Source: Temnothorax longispinosus (taxonomy: Eukaryota > Arthropoda > Insecta > Hymenoptera > Formicidae). Taken from it: a stretch of DNA of 64,000 nt. The notes beneath the pieces are model-generated. The model was not told where the DNA came from. It saw nothing but the letters and a program-made list of their open reading frames with translations, and did not search any database. A program made the position numbers and the translations under genes. Where the stretch lies: assembly GCF_030848805.1 (NCBI RefSeq), contig NC_092359.1:3213001-3277000 (forward strand), in the 5' to 3' direction. Position 1 is the stretch's first letter; each line of letters starts with the position of its first letter. Shown here piece after piece: positions 49,901-60,659 of the stretch.

Positions 49901-52870
49901 GGACTGAAATAGATCAATTACATTTTTCACTCTGCGATAAAATTTAGAAACTTGAAAGTTACAAAATTCTATTAAAGCAATATTTTTCTTGAATAAATAT
50001 ATGTTGAGAGCCAATTATATAATGATAATTATTGGAATTTATCATACGTGTTCCAAGCTCTTCATTAAAAAATATTAAAAAAGATATTTGAGGTAAATCA
50101 CAATTTGTATACAGTTTTCTTAATTTGCAAAGTTATCTTCAAGTCCAAAGTTATGATCTGCAAAACAAGTCTCGCAAAATTCCCGAGAATTATGAGCCTC
50201 ATTAAAATTTTCATGCATTTATTGACAAATGTTACGTACTAACCGCAAACTCATGCCATGAAGGTCTGTAGTTTTCGGAATGTAGTGATTGTTACCGTAA
50301 CGCAATTTGCCATTCTGCCACGTATCGATGTACTTGATCGCCGTAAAGTCTCTGGTATACGACGGATAAGAGACGGTATTGAGATCGATTTGTTCCACGG
50401 TAATTCGTTCACCCGAACGGTAATTGTATGTGTTGTATCGTCGTATGAACACCACGTTAACAATTCGATTCCAGATGTAATGCAATTCGGGCCTGAACAG
50501 CCGATTGTCATGCAGAAGTAAGAAGTAACCGCGCGTGTTGATCAGACGTTCTCTGCGAAGGTCGTAAGAGCAATTCAGCGTATGAAAGAAATTAAAAGGA
50601 TAAAAATTTAATTATACAAGCCCCGGCAATAATATGAGGATACAAGTTACAGCGCCGAATATCTTGGGGAAAGTAAAATCAAGACCTTAGAAATAATTCT
50701 GCGATTCTATAATAAAAATAATTTGATAGAGCATGCAAAGAAGTCTAAATCTTCAATTTATAATGTTACTTATTAATTTTCAATTTGCACATTTTTCAAT
50801 TAACACGTATTGAATTACTTAGAAATATTTAGAAATAAATGGATAATTAACTGAAGATGTTAAAATTAACAAGTAACAAGGAAAAAGTGAACTTTGAAAG
50901 TCAAAAGAAATAATTTGTACAATTTATAACTTTGTATTGAATTACTAATTAAATGTTACATAACATTAACACGCGCAACTAATCGCGTTTGGCTTTCAAA
51001 GGTAATTTTTTCCTTATCAATTGTTGAATTATTTATGACAACTGAGCACTCTCCGATAGACAAACGTAAAATCATCATAATTCCTTTAATGACTAACATA
51101 ATTGTTAATTGTTAGTAAGTCTGTATTCTTGATTTCACGCAGTCTCGATTGTTTACCCTTCGACATATTGCAGGAATCGTGACGTTAGCAGCCCATTGCT
51201 GATTAGTATAACATATGCATCGCAACCTTTGACTTGTTGAAGCGTTCTCGCAATTTTTTTCCTTGGCGGTGAAAACTTTTCGTTATCGCGTACGGCGATC
51301 TGAGAAGAAAAAAATGCGACAAAAATATGTATGATAAAATCGCTTTTATCATAAATGTTTATATGATAAAATAATGCCGTTTCGTTATCGAATCTGATTA
51401 GATGCAAAATAAGAGCAAGAACGATCAGCTTTTAACTGACAAGTTGACTTGAGCAGAATTAATTAAGTTTCAAACATTTACCTTTAAAATTTAACTATAT
51501 AATAAACATTTAACTATAAATTTTATTAAAATCATATATGGTGAACGAAAACTTCCGCTCGGAATATTTTAATCGCAATACTTACATCGTATCTCAAGAA
51601 GGAAGATATTTCGATGGCACGCACATCGATTAGTCGACGATAAGCGGGATCGGTAACGAAAACTATGCAGCTGCTGTGCGTGGCGATCTCCTCTACGATT
51701 TGCTCGACCACCGATTTCAGACCGTTCGCTTTGCGTTCGCACCATCGCAGTCTTTCCAAGCTTCTGCAATACATGCATAAGAACAGTTTTTCAATAAATT
51801 CTACTACACATGCAATGTTATTCATCGGGATGAATAACTAGCACCACAGAAAAAGGCGCAACAATTAGATGCGAGTATCGAATTTACATCGTTTTTTTAA
51901 GAGCGAAAACTGTAAAGCATTTAGCAACACGCAACAGGATAAAATCGCGCATTGCCTCGTAATTTCACATTTCTTCAACGACTCTCAGCATTCTTCCTCG
52001 AGATCAATCGATTTCGAATCGTTTCTCTCAGTCGGTTTTTAATTTTTCGATATCCAAAGAAGCATATTTTTTATTATTATAGGGGAACGGCAGGTAGCCC
52101 CCGGACATTATTGAAATTCAAGTATACCGCGTATCTATGGCCATTATTTAAACATTCTGCATATGTCGAGATACGCAGAAGGGCATGAGCATATTGGAAT
52201 GTTTAAACAATGGCCGTAGATACGCGGTATACTTGAATTTTAATAATGTCCTGGGCTACCCACTGTCCGGAGCTACCCTCCGTTCCCCTACTTTAGCGAC
52301 TTTTTGTAATGCGAGAATAATTTACTTCATAAAAGAATCAGATTATTTTATTCTCGCATAGCCAAATCTGTCGAGATTTTGAAAGCGTCTGCTGCAAATT
52401 TTATCGATAGCCAGCATAAATATAACAGTATCTATTAACAGAATATAATGGCAGATTGACTGCAGAATTTGCCGTTTCGTGACCATTTAAATGACGCATT
52501 CCAGTTAAATTCTTACAAAATGATTCTGTTCGGTTTTTGTGACAATCTGCAGTCATCAGATTATATCGGTAGATCTGCGGCAGTCAAAAGACGAGTTTAA
52601 TGCGGACAATTTGCTTATTAGATTTTATTTTAACAATAGCATAGAAATGAGAAATCGCACAATGACGTTCATAATTCAGTTCTAAAATAAAAGCATGCTG
52701 CACGTCTCTCGTGTTCCTCTTAATATCCTTCTTTTTAACCTTTTGTATTGACCGGGAAAATACGTTCTTTTGTCGAAATCTGTACGATTATTGCAGTCCT
52801 ACCTTTCGGCACTGATGCGGGCGAGTTGCGAAAAGAGGACAACAGCCACCGTTATTGTCGCAGAACGCAT
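46906..52870 (-). CDS. Ionotropic receptor (IR family chemo/thermo/hygrosensory channel subunit)
   Basis: Complete 8-exon gene, 672 residues. Exons (minus): 52870-52803, 51763-51586, 51299-51157, 50552-50240, 49291-48996, 48776-48441, 48009-47622, 47202-46906; phases close throughout. Exon 1 encodes a signal peptide (MRSATITVAVVLFSQ...). A short extracellular N-terminal domain (GYFLLLHDNRLFRPE...) precedes S1 of the ligand-binding domain (YTGLIGEA, then LNYFDLSTPYNTECLTFLTP). After that come TM1 (about 334-358), a pore loop, the TM with GWWWIYSILAAVIYRASMTA (about 414-435), S2 (VTIDTLAQL..., GRFCYYENSYLLQ), and the last TM (about 616-638). IRs are variant ionotropic glutamate receptors of arthropod sensory dendrites. 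Which IR this is remains open; the conserved, many-exon structure favours one of the old subunits (Ir68a, Ir40a, Ir21a or Ir93a), with Ir68a my weak preference from memory. Confidence 0.93.
48136..48284. mobile_element. MITE-like element, family 1 copy A (in an IR intron)
   Basis: Left arm with AGTCCGATCTTATATTTAAG (from 48143) and right arm ending CGGACT at 48276 are inverted repeats of about 30 bases, with weaker pairing just outside (GGTATTC / GTAAATACT). It sits in the intron between the exons ending 48441 and starting 48009. The same terminal sequence recurs at 53336-53482. Confidence 0.8.
52080..52291. mobile_element. MITE-like element in intron 1 of the ionotropic receptor
   Basis: A terminal inverted repeat of roughly 80 bases (left TAGGGGAACGGCAGGTAGCC..., right complement ending CCGTTCCCCTA). 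The inner part GTATACCGCGTATCTA pairs almost perfectly with 52217-52233. The right arm carries a small local duplication (TAGCTCCGGACAG then TAGCCCAGGACAT) absent from the left. Confidence 0.85.
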
Positions 52871-53160
52871 TATTTCGAGGGTTGTTCGTCCGCGCGCGCG
52901 GCTCGTCGAAGAGAATCTTTCGCTCGTATTAAAGTATTAAACTATCGATCTCTTGGAGAGCCCTCGCTCCCTTTACTCTTTCGCGATTTCAATTCTTGAT
53001 GATCTTCATTGCGGGCAATGGTGTTTGTAACCCGGATCGCCGGTAGTCATGCATAATTCCTCGCAAAAGTCGACCGTGTCGAATCAACATTGATGCAGCG
53101 AGCGTCGAAGCAAACGCTTTGCTTTGAATAAGTTATTTCACTTATTCGAGCGTCATTGGA
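52871..53160. other. Upstream flank of the ionotropic receptor
   Basis: The 5' flank/UTR of the receptor (minus strand), with a short GCGCGC-rich core near 52895. No coding sequence is supported; the plus-strand frame at 52748-52999 is a shadow of the receptor's first exon. Confidence 0.5.
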
Positions 53161-53597
53161 CTACGTTTACACGGCTGCTTATAATCCAGTTTAATAACAC
53201 TGTATACTATCCGATCCAAAATTTTGCTTCTTTTGATTATAGCAATCATTTAAATATGAACCTATTTTGATACTCGAAACATTTGAATCAATTTTTGATA
53301 TTTTGATATTATACTAAAAAAGTTGTAGTTTAAGAGTGGTATTCATAATCGGATCTTATATTTAAGACCGACTTAAGTACAATCTTAAGATGTTATAAAC
53401 CAATCACAGAGCGTATTAGCATCTTAAGACGTTACTCAAGACGGTCTTGAAATAAGAACGGACTATGAATATCGGCCCGAGTCTCAAAAAAAGGCTCATG
53501 TCTAAATGATCCATTATGATTAAAAAAGAAAAATTTTGGATCGGATAGTATACGGTAGTTAATAAACCGGATTATAAGCCGCCGTGTAAACGTAACT
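53161..53597. mobile_element. Inverted-repeat element with about 75-bp arms (outer, host of a nested element)
   Basis: The left arm CTACGTTTACACGGCTGCTTATAATCC... (53161 to about 53240) pairs with the right arm (about 53518-53597) ending GGATTATAAGCCGCCGTGTAAACGTAA, including a shared GTATACTATCCGATCCAAAATTTT core. Its interior contains a complete copy of another element at 53336-53482. No transposase coding seen. Confidence 0.85.
53336..53482. mobile_element. MITE-like element, family 1 copy B, nested
   Basis: Arms GGTATTCATAATCGGATCTTATATTTAAGACCG... and its complement ending CGGACTATGAATATC match the termini of the copy at 48136-48284. It lies wholly inside the 53161-53597 element, so it inserted later. 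Confidence 0.8.
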
Positions 53598-53670
53598 GCG
53601 AGCATGCAATTACTGTATTCGAATACATTCTTTGACGAACTTTGCAGATGTACGAATGTTTCCCCGATAA

Positions 53671-54574
53671 CTAATGTTTATTTCTACCAACGTAGATTAA
53701 CTTTAATCTCAGTTTATTTAACTTATACATGCCGCCATTGGAGAGAGAGAAAGAGCGAAAAGCCTTAAAAAGAGAAATTCAAGTAAAAAATGCGAGCGAG
53801 CGTGTACCGAATGCTCTATTATTCTTCATAGGTCAGCTATTATCTGTTGTTGTTTTTGAATATAGCTACGCTTATCAGCTTATTAAAAATTTATTGCGTA
53901 AAGAAGTAGCCAGTAGCCAGTGATCATCGCACTCTTACACACACGTCTCGATTATTTTACATAAAAGAGTCACGGTGCGTCTCGCTCCGCGCGAGACACT
54001 ACCGTGTCTTTTTATAACAAAATTTATGCAAGAACTTTATTCCGCTCACAAATAACACTCGAAACAAAAACAGAAAATAGTAAAAAGAAACATAATAGAA
54101 AGAAGAAAATTATTGTGTTTTGCGAGCTTTTTTTGATGAGGTCGACTTTTTTATCAGACACTATGTAATCGTAAGGCTTATTCTATCTTGTTTTTTTTTT
54201 CTTTTGCACATTAATGAACGTCATAGCTGTATAATTTATTATATATTTATTATGTATCTCATTTTTATATAAGCACTTGTACGTATATAATGCGAACAGA
54301 AGCATGAATCGTTACTTTTGCCAAATTTAAAATATTGCCATTTTATATCCGTGCATATTTATTAAGTGATACATATTAATGCATCGCATAACGTGCATCT
54401 CAGAGATACATAAAATATCGACACATATTGCACATATGATAATATTATCGATCATTGGCTTAGAACTGGAATTAGAAATTTAACTTTTTCCAATTATTAG
54501 AATTATAAGAAAAGGATAAAAATTAAGTCGAACCGAGATTAAAGTTAATCTCCATTGATAGAAATGAACATTAG
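53671..54574. mobile_element. About 0.9-kb element with 44-bp terminal inverted repeats
   Basis: Left terminus 53671-53714 (CTAATGTTTATTTCTACCAA..., GATTAACTTTAATCTC) and right terminus 54531-54574 are imperfect inverted repeats with about six mismatches. Inside are a 64-codon plus-strand frame at 53729-53923 (MPPLEREKERKALKREIQ..., then a hydrophobic segment) and a GC-rich internal hairpin at 53963-54012. The internal frame is not a transposase I recognise, so the element is probably nonautonomous. A related half-site (TTTCTACCAATGTAGATTAG) occurs at about 46219-46239. Confidence 0.75.
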
Positions 54575-54653
54575 TCGATCAGATTTTGGTCGAAGTAAAT
54601 CCTCTTTTTCGACACGATCGACGATCTCTCGTGGCTCTCGTTAGAACGGCGCT

Positions 54654-55003
54654 CTATTGTACGAAATAAACACAGATTCCGACATCTCCGTCCTCGAGTG
54701 AAAGTCCCGCTAATTCCAAAGTCCGGATCAAGGGACAGAAATCCCGCTCATCGACATCCAGATCTTTTGCCGCCAAGCGAAAAGAATAATCGTAAAATAT
54801 AGTATTTAAGTCGCCGTTCGTTTTCTCTTATCTAAAGCGCCGCGTGATCTAATCTCGCGGCGGGAAGAGAGGACGGAATAAATAATAAAATCGTCATTCT
54901 TATACGGCTTATACTCACGAGTACGTGCGCCGAAGTCCGACGGTAAGTACGTCCACAATTCAAGGCTCCCTCGCGTTTCGACGTTCATTATCGCTCCTTC
55001 CAT
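54654..55003 (-). CDS. Candidate small protein gene, two coding exons, 64 aa
   Basis: Exon at 55003-54919 (coding from MEGAIMNVETRGSLELWTY) ends at a strong donor ACTC/GTGAGT in phase 1. The next acceptor precedes 54763, and the frame continues HLDVDERDFCPLIRTLELAG to VYFVQ and TAG at 54654-54656; the phases match exactly. A good acceptor (CTGTCGCAG, with a pyrimidine tract upstream) sits three bases before the ATG, so an upstream exon, at least 5' UTR, is likely and the true N terminus might lie there. The composition (W, acidic residues, Cys, balanced hydrophobics) looks like a real folded small protein rather than chance. I do not recognise the family. It lies between the ionotropic receptor and ACOX3. 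Confidence 0.55.
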
Positions 55004-55006
55004 TTT

Positions 55007-56748
55007 CTGCGACAGTAATAATCTCATCCATAAAAAAAAGAATAACAAAGGAAGAGGGAGAAATTAAAACGAAGGCTGCCCAGTGCCACGTTTCACGGCC
55101 CTCGCGCAATCGCGGGACCGATGTTTCTCGAGTGATTATAATAAGGATTCATTATTCCGAGACCCAATCACACCGTGCCTCACGGTTTTCCGCTCCGGCC
55201 GCTAAAATAAGCAACAAAGCAACGGGTAAGCAGTACATAACTCTTATCGGTAATAAAACGATATCTCACCCTGCGTTCCGTAACGCGCATTTATCTATAG
55301 TATACGTAATGTTTACAATAGATAGAAAATGCGCGCATATGCGCGTTACGGAACGTGGCCAAGGAGATACACGTGATGTACGCGTCACTGCGCTCGTTTT
55401 AATGCAGTTTAATGTGCACGCGCGAATCGAGGACGCGAGCCCGCCAATTGCGCGCGAATACCGCGAACGAACAGTCTGCGCTCCGCCGCGCGTTCGGTTT
55501 ACAGGATTTACAGGTTTACAGGAATTGCAGGTCTGGTTTTCTCTCGCGGGACCTCCTCGCAAATCCTCTCCCTCCCCCTTTCTCCACCCGACCGCTATTC
55601 AGCCCGTCGTCGTCGTCGAGTCGCGTGGAGTACGGCAAACGTGGTGCGCGTATACTCGCCCGGACGTGCGCAAGGCAACGGAATCCTCGCCCGCTCTTTT
55701 GAAACGAAATCGACAGGATCGATATACCACGTGACAGGACCTTACCTTCATCGGGCACAAGTGCGCGAGCCGCGAGGTGCGAAAACGCAACGATTCCTTT
55801 TTATTTCGCTGCCGCGGCGTATCTCTCACGCTATTTTTCTATTCCCTCTCTTTTCTTCTCTTCCCCATCAAAATCCAATCCAGCAGATCCCGTTCTTTGC
55901 GCTCGTCCTTCCCCTCTTTCTTTCCAACGTCGAATATTCCATACCTGAGTATTTCGTTTTAAGTGCGAAAAAAGAATGTAACGTAGTTCAGCTATTAGGA
56001 TCACTCATTACTCATTCTATAATACAAGTGCGTAACATACATCAATTAGAGAAAGAAAACGCGCGCGCGAGAGAGCGAGAGAGCGCACATTCGAGGCCGC
56101 TGTTTCTGTTCTTTTTAGCTGCACCGTATTGCACTTTCCGCACTGGTGCTCCACGCGGCACGCAGCTTTTCTTTTTTACTCCGCGTCCGAGCACTCCGAG
56201 GTGACTCCGAGCCAGTCCGAGCGTGCTCGGCCCTACTCGGCTCGTTTCTAGTCCACGTGGATAGACGCGTCCGATCCCCTAACCCCTCGCGGAGTGTCGC
56301 GGTGATTAAAGAGCAGAAGGAGGGAGGATGCGATTAAAGTTCACGCGCTGCTACCTGCTACGGCTGCTACTGCCATTCCACCGTGTCAATCGTCAATGTC
56401 ATTAGTATTTTGTTTGTCCAGTTTTGTATGTCCTACCGTGTACTCGGTAGAATTTTCATTATCGTAACGATAAAACAATAATATATATATGATTGAATAA
56501 GATTGCTAAGTGTGTCGAACGGCATATCTCTCGCTTTATATGATCGTTATCTACGTTAGCTGCTTGCTGTCTCGAAATTTTATGTCAGATGATATTTGTC
56601 TTTTTTTACAAGCGCCTCTGAAACAGAGTTTCGAAAGCGCCAGTCACCGGTGCGGTGACCGGTCAATCGGCATGGTCAACGTGACACACAATTATTAACG
56701 ACGCAGTGATTAATTAAAATTTAAAATAAAAGCGATTTTTTTCGCATC
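55007..56748. other. CpG-rich region between the small gene and ACOX3
   Basis: A GC-rich, probably bidirectional promoter region for the minus-strand small gene and the plus-strand ACOX3. It includes an inverted repeat at 55274-55355 and a short tandem GGTTTACAGGATTTACAGG word at about 55497-55530. The long plus-strand frame 54925-55734 (269 codons) has the arginine/serine bias of CpG sequence and is not accepted as a gene. Confidence 0.5.
55274..55355. repeat. Inverted repeat with 17-bp perfect arms
   Basis: CGTTCCGTAACGCGCAT at 55274-55290 is the exact complement of 55339-55355. A partly overlapping second pairing (GCGCATTTATCTAT with ATAGATAGAAAATGCGC, 55285-55335) is also possible. Confidence 0.85.
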
Positions 56749-59700
56749 ATGCCGAGACTGCTGAATAACCGTGTGTTGTCGTACTTAATGTCAAATGGTA
56801 AGATTCGTTGTAATCGTTATTCATCCACGACGAATTATTGCGAAAATTCTAGTTTCGCGAGAGATAAACGCGCGATGTCCACCGCCAGTAACTTGATCAA
56901 AGATTTGCCGAGGGGACCGTTGGACGCTTATAGGAAACGAGCGACGTTCGACTGGAAGTCGTTCAAGTTATCTTTGGAGGGAGAGGATTGCGTACGGTAT
57001 CAGGTAACGAAATCATTGTGGAACGTGTTAAGTCTGTACCGTACTATTGATGTAAACGTGTGACTAAATTTAGCGATTGAATGTCTAGAATAAACTGTGG
57101 CAACTTATCGAAAGCAACCCGGTGTTTCGAAAGTCGACGTCGAAGAATTTGGATGATCTTCGAAGATGCTGCAACAGTCAGTTCCAAGTACTTTTCGAGA
57201 ATGGCATAGATGTAATTATAACAATTCATTTATCCAACAAATTATAATAATTATTTAAAAACTACAATCGTTGATAGTAAATGAATTTTAGTATAAAGCG
57301 TTGTCTACAATGGCAGCAGGAGTATACAGTAAGACGTAAGCAGTAAAGTTATTGACACTAATTTTTACAATTCAAGAATAATCGACTGTGTTTGGTCAAT
57401 AGCTTACTACTTACGTCTTACTGCATACTCCTGCTGCCATTGTATAGACGACGCTTAAAGAGTATTTAAAACGATATTGGAATTTTTGTACTTGAAAATT
57501 TTTGTATAATCCTTTTAGCCCATGGATGACCTTCCATCTTACATGTATATTTTTCAATACGATGGGTCGATACCGATTAGAATGAGTATCTCGCGTGGTA
57601 TGGTACCAGGTAGCTTATTATCACTGGGTACCGAGCGACATCAACATCTCGTAGCAGAATTTGGCACTGGAAATGTATGTACAAACATATGACACAGTCT
57701 GGTGAATTGTTATTGTAAAATTTATTGATATTGCTTATATAGTATACCGCCTGCTTCGCGCTGACTGAAATTTCTCATGGGACCAATGCGAAAGGCATGC
57801 GAACCAGAGCAACGTATGACGTAGCAACGAAAAGTTTTATCCTTCATACACCCGATTTTGAAGCTGCAAAATGTTGGGCAGGTGGTTTAGGTAAGCTAAG
57901 TTTTAGTCGATATAGAATTGACTAAGATGCAGTGATATTTGATCAATTAAGTGCAACTTTCTATATTTTCCAATACACTGTCATTTTTAGGAAAATGCGC
58001 GACGCACGCCCTCGTATTTGCGCAGCTAATTACACCGGACGGAGTGAGTCATGGCCTGCACGTTTTCATCGTGCCAATTCGCGATCCGAAAACTCATCTA
58101 CCTTTTCCTGGTGTCACCGTTGGCGATATGGGTGAAAAGATAGGTCTTAACGGAGTAGACAATGGATTCTTAATGTTTGACAATTACTCTATACCTCGTA
58201 CTTGCCTGTTAAATCGCACCGCGGATGTCAGCGAGGATGGAAAGTATGTTCTCGCTCTAAAGGATGAACGAAAAAGATATGGTAGGTGGTAGGAATTAAC
58301 ATTAATATGACAAAACCCATATGCCATGTTATGTAATTGATTTCATTGAATTTCATTTTATCTATGCAGGCTCGTCATTGGGTGCGCTCTCAGGTGGCCG
58401 TGCAAGCATTACTGGAATATGTGGACATTATATGAGCCTTGCACTAACGATTGCTATACGTTATTGCGCAGTTAGGAAACAGTTCGGCCCTACCGAGAAT
58501 AATGAATTGCCGGTCATAGAATATCAAACGCAAGTACGCATAACAGGATTTTTACTTTGAGCTAAACAGAAAAAAAATATCACATTTGATGCAAAATATG
58601 TATGTTTCTAGCAATGGCGAATCATTCCTCATTTAGCCGCAACGTATGCAGTAAAAATATTTGCATTGACGTTGTACAAAAGTCTTTATGATCTTCAAAT
58701 AAGTCGCTTCATGAATGAAGATGGAGACGCGATTGCCGATCGAGGAATGGAGATACACGCGTTATCTTCTGCAACGAAACCATTATGTTCGTGGATTGCG
58801 CGTGACGCGATTCAAGATTGCAGAGAATCTTGCGGTGGGCATGGATACTTAAAAAGTAAGTGCAAAATCTCAGTCTTATATATTACATGTACCTACATCT
58901 TTATAATTATAATTAATTATCGTTTTATTATTAGTGTCTCGTTTGGGTGATATAAGAGCTGAAAACGATGCGAATTGTACGTATGAGGGCGAAAACAACG
59001 TACTTATTCAACAAGCAAGTAATTGGTTGTTAAATCAATGGGTTAATGTGATTAAAGGACAGCCCGTGCCATCGCCCCTTAATTCTGCGGATTTCCTGGT
59101 GAATGCAGAACAAATACTTAAGACCAAATTTAATCAAACCACAGTGGAAGGTGTATTGAAGCCTGAAAGTATGATAAAAATGATTCTTTGTTGTATTAAA
59201 ATATACTACTGAAAGTTATTAGTTTGATGAATGACTTAGGTTTATTGCAACTAATATATGTTATTTTCTTAATTTTAGATTTGCTCTTAGCTTTTAAATG
59301 GTTGATTTGTTATTACTTGAAAAAAACACATCAATGTATGAAGGAACTCAAATCAAGCGGAATGTCTGATTTTGACGTAAAAAACAATTCCCAAACGTTT
59401 CTAGCCCGAACCTTGTCTCTCGTATATGCAGAGGTAAATAAGATATTTATACACAACTAAAATAGAGAAGAAACGACACATATATAAAATTTAAACTTTA
59501 AATTTTAGACTATTAATGAAAAATACACGTGCATCTTTTATGCAATAAATATACTTTGCATCAATTTGCATATATTTTACAACATTACCATAGAATGGAA
59601 TTAATACAGTTAATTTCTTCTTACAGCACGCCGTAATGCTGTACTTTGTTAAATTTTTACAAGATCCAAAATGGAAAGAAAACGAAAGAGAGGTATTGAC

Positions 59701-60108
59701 AAAACTGTGTTCTCTATTCGGAGCTATAACATTGGAGAAGAGATTGGGAGATTTGTACGGTGGTGGTTATGCCTCTTCTAACAGTAATATGGACGGTCTT
59801 TTGCGAAAAGGAATTATAACGCTGTGCAGAGACTTAGTCGACGATGCTGTTGCGCTAGTTGACGTATTGGCACCGCCAGATTTTGTTCTTAATTCTGCTC
59901 TAGGAATGTCTGATGGCGAGGTATATACTGCTGCCACTATATATTTATATCAAATTATTTATATATGTAATAATTATCTTTTCTCAATATGTAAATTGAA
60001 AATGCTTTTTTGTACTAGGTATATAAGCACATAAAAGAATGGATATTTAAAGACAAAGAGAACTTGGAACGACCATCGTGGTGGAATGAAATCCGATCTA
60101 AATTGTAA
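56749..60108 (+). CDS. Acox3: Peroxisomal acyl-CoA oxidase 3-like
   Basis: Complete 11-exon gene, 717 residues. Exons: 56749-57003, 57089-57211, 57519-57674, 57743-57890, 57991-58281, 58370-58533, 58612-58855, 58935-59168, 59279-59433, 59627-59920, 60019-60108; all borders GT/AG and in phase. The enzyme oxidises acyl-CoA to trans-2-enoyl-CoA with FAD and makes H2O2, the first step of peroxisomal beta-oxidation; ACOX3 members prefer branched chains. Landmarks: FALTEISHGTNAKGMRTRAT (FAD/substrate region), DFEAAKCWAGGLGK, VGDMGEKIGLNGVDNGF, AVRKQFGPTENNELPV, and RESCGGHGYLK (about 450-460). The last three residues are SKL, a PTS1 import signal. The start follows the first ATG after a TA-rich 5' stretch. 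Intron 2 holds a hairpin element. Confidence 0.97.
57296..57456. mobile_element. MITE-like element in intron 2 of ACOX3
   Basis: Inverted repeats of about 60 bases: left AAGCGTTGTCTACAATGGCA..., right complement ending CATTGTATAGACGACGCTT at 57456. The inner words GCAGCAGGAGTAT and AGTAAGACGTAAG are shared by both arms. The flanks TA/TAA are compatible with a short target duplication. No coding capacity. Confidence 0.85.
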
Positions 60109-60659
60109 TATTAGAGGCATGAGATTTATGGATACGAGTGTGTTATTCCTACTTTTTTACATTTAAAGACTTTAAAATAATATCTTCAAAATCCATAATA
60201 ACTTGAAACAAATGTACAAATTCATGTCGTTCGTCCAGAATTGTGCATATATTGATATTTAAAAACTGAAATAATGTTTTATATGCTGTAAAAATGAGTG
60301 CCTCGACATCAATTATTGTTACACTTCTAATGTGATAATTGATGGTTTAATATCATATTGTTAATTTTTTGGTATATAAACTGAATATAGTTTTTATACG
60401 TATATTGTTAAGGGTTTTTACATCTTGTTCATGTTTTACTAATGTATATAAAATCGTTTATATTTTGTTATACACCTATATTAAAAAATTGTAAAAAAAT
60501 TTTAACATTTTTGAACACTCTAAACACCCTTAATCACTCTTATAATATTTTAGGTAAAAACAATATGTGAGATGTTTTGAAGAAATAATCTGATTTTAAA
60601 TACAAAAATAAGAAACATTTTTATTGCAAATTTCTATAAAATTTTTGTTTCACATATAT
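60109..60659. other. Convergent 3' flanks of ACOX3 and B3GLCT
   Basis: An AT-rich spacer of about 550 bases between the two stop codons. It should contain both 3' UTRs. No gene seen. Confidence 0.6.

Noticed and set aside
53729..53923. 64-codon ORF as an independent gene
   Set aside because: It lies wholly inside the 53671-54574 TIR element and has no splice or family support, so it is described as part of the element.
54925..55734. 269-codon plus-strand ORF
   Set aside because: It starts antisense to the better-supported small-gene exon, runs across an inverted repeat, and has the Arg/Ser/Thr bias of CpG-rich sequence with no recognisable domain.
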